Shown here: piece after piece, positions 1-7,993 of the stretch | Layout of the letters: each line of letters starts with the position of its first letter | Numbering within the stretch: position 1 is the first letter of the stretch | NCBI GenBank assembly: GCA_036258195.1 | Contig: DATAED010000164.1 | Coordinates: 1 to 55,460 of the forward strand | Source of the DNA: JAKAIY01 sp036258195 | GTDB taxonomy: Bacteria; Chloroflexota; Ktedonobacteria; Ktedonobacterales; JADMIN01 | Direction of reading: 5' to 3' | DNA: 55,460 nucleotides | Notes under the pieces: generated by a model | Seen by the model: only the letters and a program-made list of their open reading frames with translations | Databases searched by the model: none | What the model was told of the DNA's origin: nothing | Made by a program: the position numbers and the translations under genes

Positions 1-451
1 CAATCTCTCTCCGTTTGGGTATTCCATTTCGCGGCAGCCGTATGCTACACTCCCTCATAACACAAGGCTTGATTGTCCGCTTCCTATACGTTGTTTATGC
101 TGATCAGCGCCCGTCTAGCGTCGCCTGTAACCAGGCGTGGACTGTCTATGCACATCGACTTTGGGTGTCATCGCCCCACGCGCGGGGCCGTTGGAGCAGA
201 CCACTCACCGACCGACCACAGCGCATGGCAAACTCTTCATCGTTGCCATGCTGGTGGATACAGCGTTGTTCTCCTTCCGGAAAGGAGGCATTGAGGCGGC
301 GACGCCGATGCGCCGCACGCAGCGACTGGCGCTCTGACGCAGGAACGACCCTGCGCCCGACCCTCGAACGTTCGCCGACAGAATGCTGTCGACCTTCAGC
401 AACGGGGTGAAGAACAAAGTCGTCTTCTTTGCCCGGAGAGGAGTCATCATC
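1..451. other. Non-coding leader region upstream of the acetate-type transporter
   Basis: No convincing gene is seen in these 451 bases; open frames here have no ribosome site and no recognisable product. The stretch holds a weak promoter candidate at 73-101 and several short hairpins: CGCCTG-taac-CAGGCG at 122-137, CCCC-acgcgc-GGGG near 174-187, and CTCCTT-ccgga-AAGGAG near 270-286. If the promoter is real the transporter mRNA has a leader of about 345 nt. Confidence 0.5.
73..101 (+). promoter_or_regulatory. Candidate sigma-70-type promoter for the transporter gene
   Basis: TTGTCC (73-78), a 17-nt spacer, then TATGCT (96-101). The match is moderate and the distance to the gene start at 452 is long, so this is a weak call. 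Confidence 0.3.
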
Positions 452-1045
452 GTGTCAGAGGTGAAAATCGCTAATCCCGGTCCACTCGGTCTGAGTGGTT
501 TCGCACTCACCACCCTCGTCCTGAGCGCGTGGAACGCTGGCATCCTGGCTGGCGCAGATGTCCTGATCGTCATTGGTCTGGCCGTCTTCTATGGCGGCAT
601 CGCACAGTTCTCAGCGGGCATGTGGGAGTTCCGCACGGGCAACACATTCGGAGCAACCGCATTCGCATCCTACGGCGCATTCTGGTTGTCGTTCGCGGCG
701 CTGCTCGTGCCGGGTTTCGGAATCGCCTTCGGCTCGAAGACTGGGCCGTCAAGCTCCGCACTAGGGTGGTACCTGCTCGGATGGGCCGTCTTCACAGGCA
801 TCATGATGCTGGGGTCATTCCGCACCAATGGCGGCACGGCTCTGGTGTTCATCCTGCTGTTCATCACCTACATCTTGCTGTTCCTTGGCGCCTTCAACGG
901 CGCCGCGGCTGGCCAGGGGCTGACCAAGATCGGTGGCTACACCGGCATCCTGACTGCCATCGCAGCCTGGTATGTAGCGCTGGCTGGCGTGCTGTCCGGC
1001 GTCTCGGGCGGCAAGATGAACCTGCCCGTTCTCCCGCTGAGCTGA
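452..1045 (+). CDS. GPR1/FUN34/YaaH (SatP-type) acetate/succinate transporter
   Basis: Predicted inner-membrane carrier of the AceTr family, which moves acetate or succinate with protons. The 197-residue protein opens with the family signature NPGPLGLSGFALTT and then shows about six hydrophobic segments with small-residue faces, the usual size and layout. GTG at 452 is chosen because GGAGAGGAG lies 8 nt upstream (435-443); the in-frame ATG at 383 has no ribosome site. The gene stands alone, followed by a terminator at 1070-1107. Substrate (acetate, succinate or another small acid) cannot be told from sequence. Confidence 0.85.
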   Translation: MSEVKIANPGPLGLSGFALTTLVLSAWNAGILAGADVLIVIGLAVFYGGIAQFSAGMWEFRTGNTFGATAFASYGAFWLSFAALLVPGFGIAFGSKTGPSSSALGWYLLGWAVFTGIMMLGSFRTNGGTALVFILLFITYILLFLGAFNGAAAGQGLTKIGGYTGILTAIAAWYVALAGVLSGVSGGKMNLPVLPLS

Positions 1046-1069
1046 CGCTCGCTTAGCGTTCGCATTTCG

Positions 1070-1107
1070 GCCCTCGCTCACAGTGTTGGGCGGGGGCTGT
1101 TTCATTG
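1070..1107 (+). terminator. Rho-independent terminator after the transporter gene
   Basis: A 10-bp stem (GCCCTCGCTC with GGGCGGGGGC, two G-U pairs) encloses an 8-nt loop and is followed by TGTTTCATT. It separates the transporter from the SRP RNA promoter. Confidence 0.55.
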
Positions 1108-1168
1108 GTCGCAGGGCCGCTCGCGCCAGACGCGCTGGGCGTAGCGCCGCGCGGATGGCCCAGCGAGT

Positions 1169-1197
1169 TTGACTGCCTTTGCGCCGTGCGGTACACT
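1169..1197 (+). promoter_or_regulatory. Promoter of the SRP RNA gene
   Basis: TTGACT (1169-1174), an exact 17-nt spacer, and TACACT (1192-1197). The predicted transcription start near 1204 coincides with the start of the SRP RNA fold. The tRNA-Glu promoter in this window has the same -10 hexamer. Confidence 0.7.
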
Positions 1198-1199
1198 AT

Positions 1200-1462
1200 C
1201 TTCGAGGTCGCGCTAGGCGGGGAGTTGGGGCTTCCCTGAACTTGAAATGCTCCGGATGCAAGGCTGAATCCCCGCCTGAGAGTTGTGTCGACCCAGCTTT
1301 GTCTGTGCTTGATGATTATGAGGATTCAGTCCCCGCGCGGCACATACCTGCGAACCCCGTCAGGTCGGGAACGAAGCAGCGGTAAGTGGGTCACTGTGGG
1401 CGCCGCGGGCACGCTGGGTCTGAGTCGGAAGGTAACGGGGGCTGGCAGATGCGAACCGAAGG
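1200..1462 (+). ncRNA. ffs: Signal recognition particle RNA, large bacterial form with Alu domain
   Basis: RNA core of the signal recognition particle, which with Ffh and FtsY targets nascent membrane proteins. The apical domain is clear at about 1359-1388: GTCAGGTC, GGGAACGAAGCAGC, GGTAAGT, matching the conserved helix 8 region. The 5' part (GCTAGGCGGGGAG at 1212, then CCCTGAAC and GGCTGAATCCCCGCC) matches the Alu domain of Bacillus scRNA. The 5' CTTCGAGGTCGC pairs with 3' GCGAACCGAAGG, closing the long rod. Length, about 260 nt, fits the large type, and location just before dnaX is the same as in Bacillus. Ends are approximate; the promoter would place the 5' end at 1203-1205. Confidence 0.88.
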
Positions 1463-1705
1463 CGGGTGCGCGATCGCATCATTCCCTCCTCAGCGTGCGT
1501 CTATCATCCATCCTCAGCGTAGCTATTCCACCGCGTCTGGGAGTCAGGCGTCTGGCGCCGACTCGCCCTCCGCTTCGTCTCAATCAGTGGGAGCGCGCAT
1601 GCGCCGTAGAGGCGCGCCGCTCTGGATGCGTAGCTGCTCCAGGAGTTGAGTTGGCCAGCGCGCGGTGACGTGGCATCGACTCTGTGAATGGCATCGAGGC
1701 GTGTG

Positions 1706-3727
1706 ATGGCGTCCCAATCGCTCTACCGCAAATGGCGCTCGCAAACGTTCTCCGACCTGAAAGGTCAGGAGGCGATCACGCGCACCCTGCTGAACGCCGT
1801 TCGCGAGGGGCGGGTGGCGCATGCCTACCTCTTCTGCGGGCCGCGCGGCGTTGGCAAGACCAGCGCGGCGCGGCTGCTGGCCAAGGCGCTCAACTGCGAA
1901 CATCCGCGTGACGGCGAGCCGTGCAACGAATGTGTCTCCTGCGTCGAGATCGCGGCGGGGCGCTCGCCCGATGTGATCGAGATCGACGCTGCCTCGAATA
2001 ATGGCGTGGACGACATTCGCGACCTGCGTGATAACGTTAGGCTGCTGGGCAGCGGCGGCCATTACAAGGTCTATGTGATAGACGAAGCGCACATGCTCTC
2101 GACGCAGGCGTTCAATGCGCTGCTCAAGACGCTGGAAGAGCCGCCGCCGCATGTCATCTTCGTGCTGGCGACGACCGAGGCGCACAAGATGTTGCCGACG
2201 GTGGTGTCGCGCTGCCAGAGATACGACTTCCGACGCTTTCGCATGGCGGATATCGTGGCGCGGCTGCAGCATGTGGCGACGGGCGAGGGGCTGACGCTGG
2301 AGCCAGCGGCGACTGATCTGCTGGCCCGCGCGGCGCAGGGCGGCATGCGCGATGCCCTCAGTCTGCTCGATCAGGCAGTGGCGCTGTGCGGCTCGCACAT
2401 CTCGCTGGAGGGCGCACGCGCGATGCTGGGGCTGGCCGATGTGGGCGCGCTGCGGCGCATGATCGCCTGCGTGGCCGACAACTTCGCCTCTGAGGCGCTC
2501 GATCAGCTCAACGAGCTGGTGGTGAGCGGCGCTGATCTGCGCCAGCTCAATGCGCAGTTCGCGGAGGAGTGGCGGGCGCTGATGCTGGCCCGGGCAGGCG
2601 CTGACCTGCAACGAGTTATGGACTATAGCGAGGATGAAGCGCGCGAGGTGGCGGCGCTGGCGCAGCGCTTTGCTCTGGATGATCTGATGGCCTGCGCGCG
2701 GGTCTTCGCGCGCAACGAGACGCCCGCGCGTGGCCTGCCTGTGCCGCAACTGGCGCTGGAGCTGTCGCTGCTGGAGTGCCTGAGCATCCATCAGCACAAG
2801 GCGACAGCCGCGCCTGCCGCAGCGTCCGCCAGCCCGCAGCCAGCCGAAGCGCCGCGCAAGCAGCCGTCCGCTGCGCCTACGACACCCGCTCCTGCCGCTG
2901 CGCAGCGCGCTGCGCAGCCCGCCACGCCTGTCGAGGAGCTCGATCTGGCCGCCATTGACGCCGGCGCCTGGGCAGGCCCACAGCGTCCCGCTGCCATGCC
3001 CGAGGCCGAGCCAACCGCCGCCCCGGAGCCTGCCGCTTCGACGCCCGCTGAGCCGCCACTGGCCGAGGAGCCACGGCGCGCGGCGGCGCCAGCGGCGGAC
3101 GATGAGGGCGACGGCCACAACTGGGTGGATGAGGCGCAGCGCAATTGGCCGCTCATTCGCAAAATATGCCGCCAGAAGCCGCCGATGGGCGCCGTCGCGG
3201 GTGGTTTTTTGAGCGCGGCTGATCCTGTGGCCGTGACGCCCGGTGATCCGCCGACGCTGGTCATCCGCACGAAATTCGACATCCATCTGAACAAGCTGCG
3301 CGAGCCGCAGATGCGCGAGGCGGTGGAGTGGGCGCTGGAGCAGGCGCTGGGCGCTCCCATCCGCGCGCGCTTCATCTCGGCGAATGAGGCGCAGCCCGGC
3401 GCGGCGTCCACGCGCAAAGCCAGCGCGAGCGCAGACGCCAGCGCGACAGTGGCGCAGGCCGTCGCCCCACAGCGCGCGCATGTCTACGAGCGCGACGCCA
3501 GCGAGCAGCGGCGCACGACGCAGGCTCCCACGCCAGCGCCATCCGGCAAGGCGAGGTCAAACGGACGCAGCGAGATTCACGAGCAGCCCGCGCGCCCCAA
3601 GAAGACGCGCGCGCAGCTTGAGCAGGCCGCCCGCGAGGATCCTGTCGTGCAGGAGTTCGCGCGCATCCTCAAGGCTGAGGTGACCGAGGTGCGCCCGCTC
3701 GATCCCCAGGATACGGACGAATCCTGA
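1706..3727 (+). CDS. dnaX: DNA polymerase III subunit gamma/tau (clamp loader)
   Basis: ATPase of the clamp loader that places the beta sliding clamp on primed DNA and links polymerases at the fork. Seen: the N-terminal signature SLYRKWRSQTFSDLKGQE, Walker A GPRGVGKT (about 45-52), a four-Cys zinc module C-x8-C-x2-C-x2-C (about 63-78), Walker B/DEAH (VYVIDEAHMLS) and the arginine-finger motif SRCQRYDF. After about residue 370 comes an Ala/Pro-rich linker, then a tau-like C-terminal domain; total 673 aa. The ATG at 1706 is preferred (GAGG upstream) over the in-frame ATG at 1688. No A-rich slippery heptamer for a gamma frameshift was noticed. Confidence 0.95.
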   Translation: MASQSLYRKWRSQTFSDLKGQEAITRTLLNAVREGRVAHAYLFCGPRGVGKTSAARLLAKALNCEHPRDGEPCNECVSCVEIAAGRSPDVIEIDAASNNGVDDIRDLRDNVRLLGSGGHYKVYVIDEAHMLSTQAFNALLKTLEEPPPHVIFVLATTEAHKMLPTVVSRCQRYDFRRFRMADIVARLQHVATGEGLTLEPAATDLLARAAQGGMRDALSLLDQAVALCGSHISLEGARAMLGLADVGALRRMIACVADNFASEALDQLNELVVSGADLRQLNAQFAEEWRALMLARAGADLQRVMDYSEDEAREVAALAQRFALDDLMACARVFARNETPARGLPVPQLALELSLLECLSIHQHKATAAPAAASASPQPAEAPRKQPSAAPTTPAPAAAQRAAQPATPVEELDLAAIDAGAWAGPQRPAAMPEAEPTAAPEPAASTPAEPPLAEEPRRAAAPAADDEGDGHNWVDEAQRNWPLIRKICRQKPPMGAVAGGFLSAADPVAVTPGDPPTLVIRTKFDIHLNKLREPQMREAVEWALEQALGAPIRARFISANEAQPGAASTRKASASADASATVAQAVAPQRAHVYERDASEQRRTTQAPTPAPSGKARSNGRSEIHEQPARPKKTRAQLEQAAREDPVVQEFARILKAEVTEVRPLDPQDTDES

Positions 3728-3793
3728 TGAGCGCCATATGCTGCGTGGTGGTCGCCTGGGATGCGCAGGATGCAGCCAAGGAGCGTTGGACGC

Positions 3794-4366
3794 ATGGATG
3801 ACGTGGGCGCTACGACGGTGGGCGCGTTGCTGGGGGCGCTGCGGCGGGGCGGCGCTGCGGCGGCGACGGCGCGCAAGCGGCTGGCCTTCGCGGGGGATGC
3901 GCTGGAGGGCGGCGGGCGAGCACAATTGCGGGCGGCGGTGGCGGGTGAGCTGGCCGCCAGCCTCGGCCCGGCGGATGAAGGCGTGGCGCGCTGGCTGCTG
4001 CGCCAGGAGATCGCGGCGCAGCAGGCGCGCGGCTCTGGCGCGAGCGAGGCGCTGCTGACGCTGGTGGCGGCTGTGGCGCGCTACGGGCGACCCGATGACG
4101 CGCTGCTGATCTGGCGTGCGCGTGAGGCGACCCCAGAGACGCGCGCGGCAGTGGATGTGGAGCAGATGGCGCGCGCCGACCTCACCTCTACCCGCGCAAC
4201 GCTGGCGCGGCTGGCTGCGAGCGCCGATGCCCAGGAGGCTGAGGCGGCGCGGCGCGCGCTGGATTGGCTCGAAGAGGGCGCAGCAGTGGGCGCGTTGGGC
4301 GACCTGCCGGGCTATTTCCTGTGGGCGGATGAGCGCTTCGGGCTGGCCGTCTCTGGCCCCACCTGA
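3794..4366 (+). CDS. Uncharacterised alpha-helical protein downstream of dnaX
   Basis: I do not recognise this 190-residue protein. It is Ala/Arg/Leu-rich, predicted to be all helical, with no signal peptide or membrane segment; the pattern of repeated amphipathic helices recalls HEAT- or TPR-like solenoids but no motif is diagnostic. AAGGAG at 3778-3783 lies 10 nt before ATG 3794, which decides the start over a longer in-frame ATG at 3761. It follows dnaX by 66 nt in the same direction and is probably cotranscribed. Codon use matches the neighbours. Confidence 0.6.
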   Translation: MDDVGATTVGALLGALRRGGAAAATARKRLAFAGDALEGGGRAQLRAAVAGELAASLGPADEGVARWLLRQEIAAQQARGSGASEALLTLVAAVARYGRPDDALLIWRAREATPETRAAVDVEQMARADLTSTRATLARLAASADAQEAEAARRALDWLEEGAAVGALGDLPGYFLWADERFGLAVSGPT

Positions 4367-4487
4367 CAGGTCGGCGGCCCGGCGTCGCGTGACGACGCGC
4401 CATGTCCGTAGTATCCATGAGACGCGATGACGGCAAGCATGCCAGTTGGGGCGTGCTCTGGCGCACAGGTGAAGGGAACGAGGCGAG

Positions 4488-5489
4488 ATGGCGACCGATG
4501 CGACTGCGGCTGACCAGGATGCAGGCAAGCTGGCGATCACGATCGATGATGTACGCGCCGCCGCCGAGCGATTGCGCGGGGTGGCGCATCGCACGCCAGT
4601 GATGCGTGCGACCAGTCTGGACGAAGCGGCAGGCGCGCAGGTCTGGCTCAAATGCGAGCAGTTCCAGCGGGCGGGCGCGTTCAAGTTTCGCGGCGCGTAC
4701 AACAAGATCGCCAATCTCAGCGACGAGCAGCGCACTCGCGGCGTGATCGCCTTCTCCTCTGGCAACCATGCGCAGGCGGTGGCGCTGTGCGGCAAGCTCT
4801 TCGGCGCGCCCACCGTCATCTGCATGCCCACCGACGCGCCCTCGGTCAAGGTGGCGGCCACGGCGGGATACGGCGCGGAGATCGTGCGCTACGACCGCAT
4901 GACGCAAGATCGCGAGGCGCTGGCGCGGCAGATCGCCGAGGAGCGCAGTCTGACCCTCGTGCCGCCCTATAATGATCCGCTCATCATGGCGGGCGCTGGC
5001 ACGGCGGCGCTGGAGTTGCTGGAGGATCAGCCCGATGTGGAGGTCATCGCCACGCCAGTTGGAGGTGGCGGGCTGGTCTCTGGCACGAGTGTCGCGGCGC
5101 GTGCGGCAGGCAGAGGCGTCCACGTCGTCGGCGTGGAGACGGAGGCGGCAAATCATGCCTACCTCTCGAAGCGCAGCGGCGAGCGCGTCACCATCGCGCC
5201 GCCCGACACCATTGCTGACGGCATCCGCACGGCGGCGCTGGGGCAGTTGACGTGGCCAGTGGTGCGCGAGCTGGTCGATGAGGTCGTGCTGGTGAGCGAT
5301 GAGGAAGTCAAGGCGGCGATGCGCTTCCTGCTGATGCGCCTGAAGATCGTGGCGGAGCCGACGGGCGCCGTGGCAGTCGCGGCGGCTATGACGGGCAAGC
5401 TCAACCGCTTCGGTCAGCGCATCGGCGTTGTCATCAGTGGTGGCAACGTCGCCCCGGAGACGCTGAGCGAGATTCTGATCGAGCGCTGA
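4488..5489 (+). CDS. ilvA: Threonine ammonia-lyase / serine dehydratase-type PLP enzyme
   Basis: PLP fold-type II enzyme expected to deaminate threonine to 2-oxobutanoate (first step to isoleucine) or serine to pyruvate. Seen: the PLP-lysine motif FKFRGA with Lys66, the substrate loop SSGNHAQA (about 88-95), and the glycine loop TPVGGGGLVSG. At 333 aa it lacks the C-terminal ACT domains of the classical allosteric biosynthetic enzyme, so it resembles the catabolic (TdcB) or serine-racemase-like branch. The gene symbol is therefore tentative. A strong terminator follows at 5500. Confidence 0.85.
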   Translation: MATDATAADQDAGKLAITIDDVRAAAERLRGVAHRTPVMRATSLDEAAGAQVWLKCEQFQRAGAFKFRGAYNKIANLSDEQRTRGVIAFSSGNHAQAVALCGKLFGAPTVICMPTDAPSVKVAATAGYGAEIVRYDRMTQDREALARQIAEERSLTLVPPYNDPLIMAGAGTAALELLEDQPDVEVIATPVGGGGLVSGTSVAARAAGRGVHVVGVETEAANHAYLSKRSGERVTIAPPDTIADGIRTAALGQLTWPVVRELVDEVVLVSDEEVKAAMRFLLMRLKIVAEPTGAVAVAAAMTGKLNRFGQRIGVVISGGNVAPETLSEILIER

Positions 5490-5499
5490 GCGCATGGTT

Positions 5500-5543
5500 G
5501 AGCGCCCGCATGGTCAATCATGACGATGCGGGCGCTCCTTTTT
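5500..5543 (+). terminator. Strong Rho-independent terminator after the threonine dehydratase gene
   Basis: A perfect 12-bp stem (GAGCGCCCGCAT at 5500-5511 with ATGCGGGCGCTC at 5526-5537) with a 14-nt loop and a CTTTTT tail. It separates the plus-strand dnaX group from the convergent Usp gene. Confidence 0.85.
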
Positions 5544-5554
5544 GGCTCAGGCTG

Positions 5555-6559
5555 CTAGTTCAGGGCGGGCTGTGATTTAGGTGTGGGGTCACTGGCTGCT
5601 TTGGCCGAGGCGAACTGCGATTCTGGCTTCATGGCGTCGGGGCGAATGATGAGCGCGGGCGCCACGGTCGCGCTCAGCACGCGCTCGGTCACGCTGCCGA
5701 CCGCCATGCGTGCGAATCCTGTGCGGCCATGCGTAGCCATCGCGATGAGGTCATAGCCGTCCGCATCGGGCGCGCCCGTGACCTGTTCGCCCGGGCGTGT
5801 CATGCGGGCAAGCGCATCGGCGGGGTCGGCGTCCAGGATGACCGAAGTGGTAACTGACGCCGCTGCGCTGAAGCGCTCGGCGAGCGCATGCAGGTAAGAT
5901 TCAGCATCTGCGCGCGCCCTGTCGCGCCTGGCGTCGGCGCCGGGAGTGTTGCTGAACGGGATGACCCGCGTGAGGCGCAACTCATAGCCCTGCGGCGCCG
6001 TAATCGCTTCTCCGACGAGTTGAGCCGGCCCCAGCGCCGCTTCCGCCAGCTCGGAGCCATCCAGGGGAATGAGGATGCGCAGTGGGCGCGTCAGCGTCTC
6101 GTCTTCGCTGAGTGATGCTCCCTGCTGCCGCACCAGCAGCACAGGCGCTGTGGAGTGCCGCACCACCGTCTGCGCGACGCTGCCCAGCGCCCAGCGCGCC
6201 AGACCCGTACGGCCGTGGCTGCCCATGATGACGCCATCCGCACGCGTACTGTTGATCGCGTCCAGGATGACCCGCGTGGGCGCGCCGACGGCGATGTAGG
6301 TTTTGACGACCAATCCACGCAGCTCCGGGCTGGCAGCGATGCCGTTCAGATACTCCTGCGCCTCATGCTCTTCCTGTGCGAGCAAGGCGTCGTCGGGTAT
6401 GATTGCTGGAACCATGTAGGCGCCCGCATCTGGTGGATCCAGGATGACCCGCGCCAGGATCAGTGTCGCGTTGCGGTTTCTGGCGATGCGAGCAGCGACC
6501 GGAAGGACACGCTCCGCGCGCAGTGAGCCGTCGAGTGGAATCAAAATGTGATGGAACAT
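5555..6559 (-). CDS. Tandem universal stress protein (two UspA domains)
   Basis: Two fused Usp domains in 334 aa. Domain 1 (about 1-145) starts HHILIPLDGS and ends with the ATP-binding motif MGSHGRTGLARWALGS; domain 2 (about 160-310) starts LRILIPLDGSE and ends MATHGRTGFARMAVGS. Both keep the G-2x-G-9x-G-S/T signature, so both halves likely bind ATP. Such proteins act in the cytoplasm during stress or starvation, generally with unclear biochemical output. ATG at 6559 is preceded by GGGAGG 5 nt away; an in-frame GTG at 6565 overlaps that site and is not used. It is the last gene of the minus-strand run. Confidence 0.92.
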   Translation of the reverse strand: MFHHILIPLDGSLRAERVLPVAARIARNRNATLILARVILDPPDAGAYMVPAIIPDDALLAQEEHEAQEYLNGIAASPELRGLVVKTYIAVGAPTRVILDAINSTRADGVIMGSHGRTGLARWALGSVAQTVVRHSTAPVLLVRQQGASLSEDETLTRPLRILIPLDGSELAEAALGPAQLVGEAITAPQGYELRLTRVIPFSNTPGADARRDRARADAESYLHALAERFSAAASVTTSVILDADPADALARMTRPGEQVTGAPDADGYDLIAMATHGRTGFARMAVGSVTERVLSATVAPALIIRPDAMKPESQFASAKAASDPTPKSQPALN

Positions 6560-6741
6560 AGACACCTCCCGCCTGCCAGGTGAACGTCAGGCGCTCTGAT
6601 GACCGCGTACGCCGCTCGTTTGCGTTGAGCGCAGTCCGGACACGCCGTCAGATGGTGATGCATGCAGGCTTCGCGTTTGTGCGACCACTGTTAGCGTAGG
6701 CCGGGGGTGTCACGTTCTCATCACAGTGGGCGGGCGGCGCC

Positions 6742-7302
6742 TCACAGCGCGCTCTCTCCGCCAAGCGTGCGCTGGATGCGCTGCGCGGTTTGCGCGACGC
6801 TGAGCGTCGAGGTGTCGATGACAGGATAGCTGTGCTGGTCGCGCCAGGGGAGCATCATGTCGTAGATGACGCGCAGCATCTCGGGGGAGAGCAGGCGCGG
6901 GCCACCGCGCCGGGCGTTGCGTGCAAGGATGGTCGCGAAGTCGGGCAGCAGGATGACCAGATGGTGCGGTGTGGCGCCGAGGAGGTGGCTCCATCCTGCG
7001 TAGTCGACCTCCTCCCACAGCGGAAAGATGGTATCGTCGACAACGCAGGTGATGCCCTCGGCGACGTAGCGACACGCCATGTCGGCGCAATTCGCCCGCG
7101 TGATGCGATATTGCCAGTCCACGTCTGGCGACCAGCCGTCGCGCGGGTCGGCGTACCCGCCTTTGATGTATTCGCGCACGTTATCCAGCTCGATGTGCGC
7201 GGTGTAGCCAGGTCGCGAGCGCGCCCAGACGTCAGCGGCGGCGCTCTTGCCCGCGCCCGCTGGCCCTGCGATGAAGAGGATGAATGGCTCGGACTCCGCC
7301 AC
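6742..7302 (-). CDS. P-loop kinase-like NTPase (AAA_33 / zeta-type fold)
   Basis: A 186-residue P-loop protein with Walker A GPAGAGKS at 13-20 near the N-terminus. It has an acidic ELDNVREYIKG segment typical of small-molecule kinases and a VVDDTIFP Walker B-like strand, followed by an Arg-rich lid (NARRGGPR). This layout belongs to gluconate-kinase/AAA_33 phosphotransferases, which phosphorylate small substrates or nucleotides; the substrate is unknown. The start is GTG at 7302 with AGGAGGGA just upstream (7306-7313). It lies 24 nt downstream of arsC on the same strand and may be cotranscribed with it. Confidence 0.75.
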   Translation of the reverse strand: MAESEPFILFIAGPAGAGKSAAADVWARSRPGYTAHIELDNVREYIKGGYADPRDGWSPDVDWQYRITRANCADMACRYVAEGITCVVDDTIFPLWEEVDYAGWSHLLGATPHHLVILLPDFATILARNARRGGPRLLSPEMLRVIYDMMLPWRDQHSYPVIDTSTLSVAQTAQRIQRTLGGESAL

Positions 7303-7326
7303 AGAATCCCTCCTGTTCAGTCTGCC

Positions 7327-7788
7327 TCAGTCTGTGCGGTTCGCGGCGAGAAACGCATCAATGCGTTCGCCGATGGCGTCGCGCACGCGCCGAAACGCCT
7401 CCAGACGCTGCTCCTCGGAGCCTGTGACAGCGGATGGGTCGGGGAAACTCCAGTGTTCCTGGCGTCGCGCTCCAGGAAAGAAGGGACATTCCTCGGCGGC
7501 GGAGTCGCAGACCGTTACCACCAGATCGAAGCGCTGGCCAGCATAGGCGTCCAGACCTTTTGAGTGGCGCCCAGCTGTCTCGCTGATGTCGATGCCAAGC
7601 TCTGACATCGCGCGGATTGCTGATGGATGAATGACGCTGGGTCGCGTTCCGGCGCTGAATGCGGCATAGTCTGAACCACCGTGCGCACGCAAGAAGCCCT
7701 CCGCCATCTGCGAGCGTGAAGAGTTGTGCGTGCAGAGGAACAGCACGCGCACAGGAGCGTTTCGCTCCTCGATGTGGGCTGCTGGCAT
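7327..7788 (-). CDS. arsC: Arsenate reductase, thioredoxin-coupled LMW-phosphatase type
   Basis: Cytoplasmic protein of the low-molecular-weight tyrosine phosphatase fold, 153 aa. The P-loop is CTHNSSRSQ (C-x5-R). Downstream, TVCDSAAEECPFFPG places two Cys seven residues apart, the same spacing as the Cys82/Cys89 relay of the thioredoxin-coupled arsenate reductases, which supports reductase over phosphatase. The final strand motif HWSFPDPS fits too. ATG at 7788 is chosen; the open frame continues upstream through the tRNA-Glu gene, so any longer start is an artefact. It begins only 56 nt after the tRNA with no terminator visible between them. No arsR or arsenite pump is nearby. Confidence 0.87.
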   Translation of the reverse strand: MPAAHIEERNAPVRVLFLCTHNSSRSQMAEGFLRAHGGSDYAAFSAGTRPSVIHPSAIRAMSELGIDISETAGRHSKGLDAYAGQRFDLVVTVCDSAAEECPFFPGARRQEHWSFPDPSAVTGSEEQRLEAFRRVRDAIGERIDAFLAANRTD

Positions 7789-7844
7789 CAGATGGTGTCC
7801 TCTGGGACGCGCTGGAGGAATGGTGGCGATGGAAACAGGCGCAC

Positions 7845-7921
7845 TGGTACCCCCAACGGGATTCGAACCCGTGATCTCCACCTTGAAAGGGTGATGTCCT
7901 AGGCCGCTAGACGATGGGGGC
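7845..7921 (-). tRNA. tRNA-Glu (anticodon TTC), CCA encoded
   Basis: The minus strand folds as a full cloverleaf: acceptor GCCCCCA/TGGGGGT, D arm with GTCTAGCGGCCTAGGAC, anticodon stem CACC/GGTG around loop CTTTCAA (anticodon TTC, glutamate), T arm ACGGG-TTCGAAT-CCCGT, discriminator A and encoded CCA. Position 1-72 is a G-U wobble instead of the usual G-C. A near-consensus promoter lies at 7965-7993 and arsC follows immediately. Confidence 0.95.
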
Positions 7922-7964
7922 GCGGGCGTGTGGATGGGCGCTGGCGCCCCGACACGCAAAGGAT

Positions 7965-7993
7965 AGTGTACCCGCCGGGCTTCATTGTGTCAA
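7965..7993 (-). promoter_or_regulatory. Promoter of tRNA-Glu (and probably arsC)
   Basis: On the minus strand: perfect TTGACA (7993-7988), a 17-nt spacer, TACACT (7970-7965). The start near 7958 gives a leader of about 37 nt before the tRNA. The -35 box abuts the T-tract of the terminator of the upstream regulator gene. Confidence 0.75.

Noticed and set aside
1580..3481. 633-codon open frame on the minus strand opposite dnaX
   Set aside because: Arg/Ala/His/Gln-rich translation without family motifs, fully covered by dnaX; a typical antisense shadow of GC-rich codons.
1706..3727. Programmed frameshift in dnaX giving a gamma form
   Set aside because: No A-rich slippery heptamer followed by a stem was noticed, so only the full-length product is called.
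4367..4487. Riboswitch or T-box before the threonine dehydratase gene
   Set aside because: The 121-nt gap has no T-box motif, no antiterminator pair and no T-tract.
7789..7959. N-terminal extension of the ArsC frame
   Set aside because: It translates straight through the tRNA-Glu gene; the P-loop lies close to the N-terminus from ATG 7788, as in the family.
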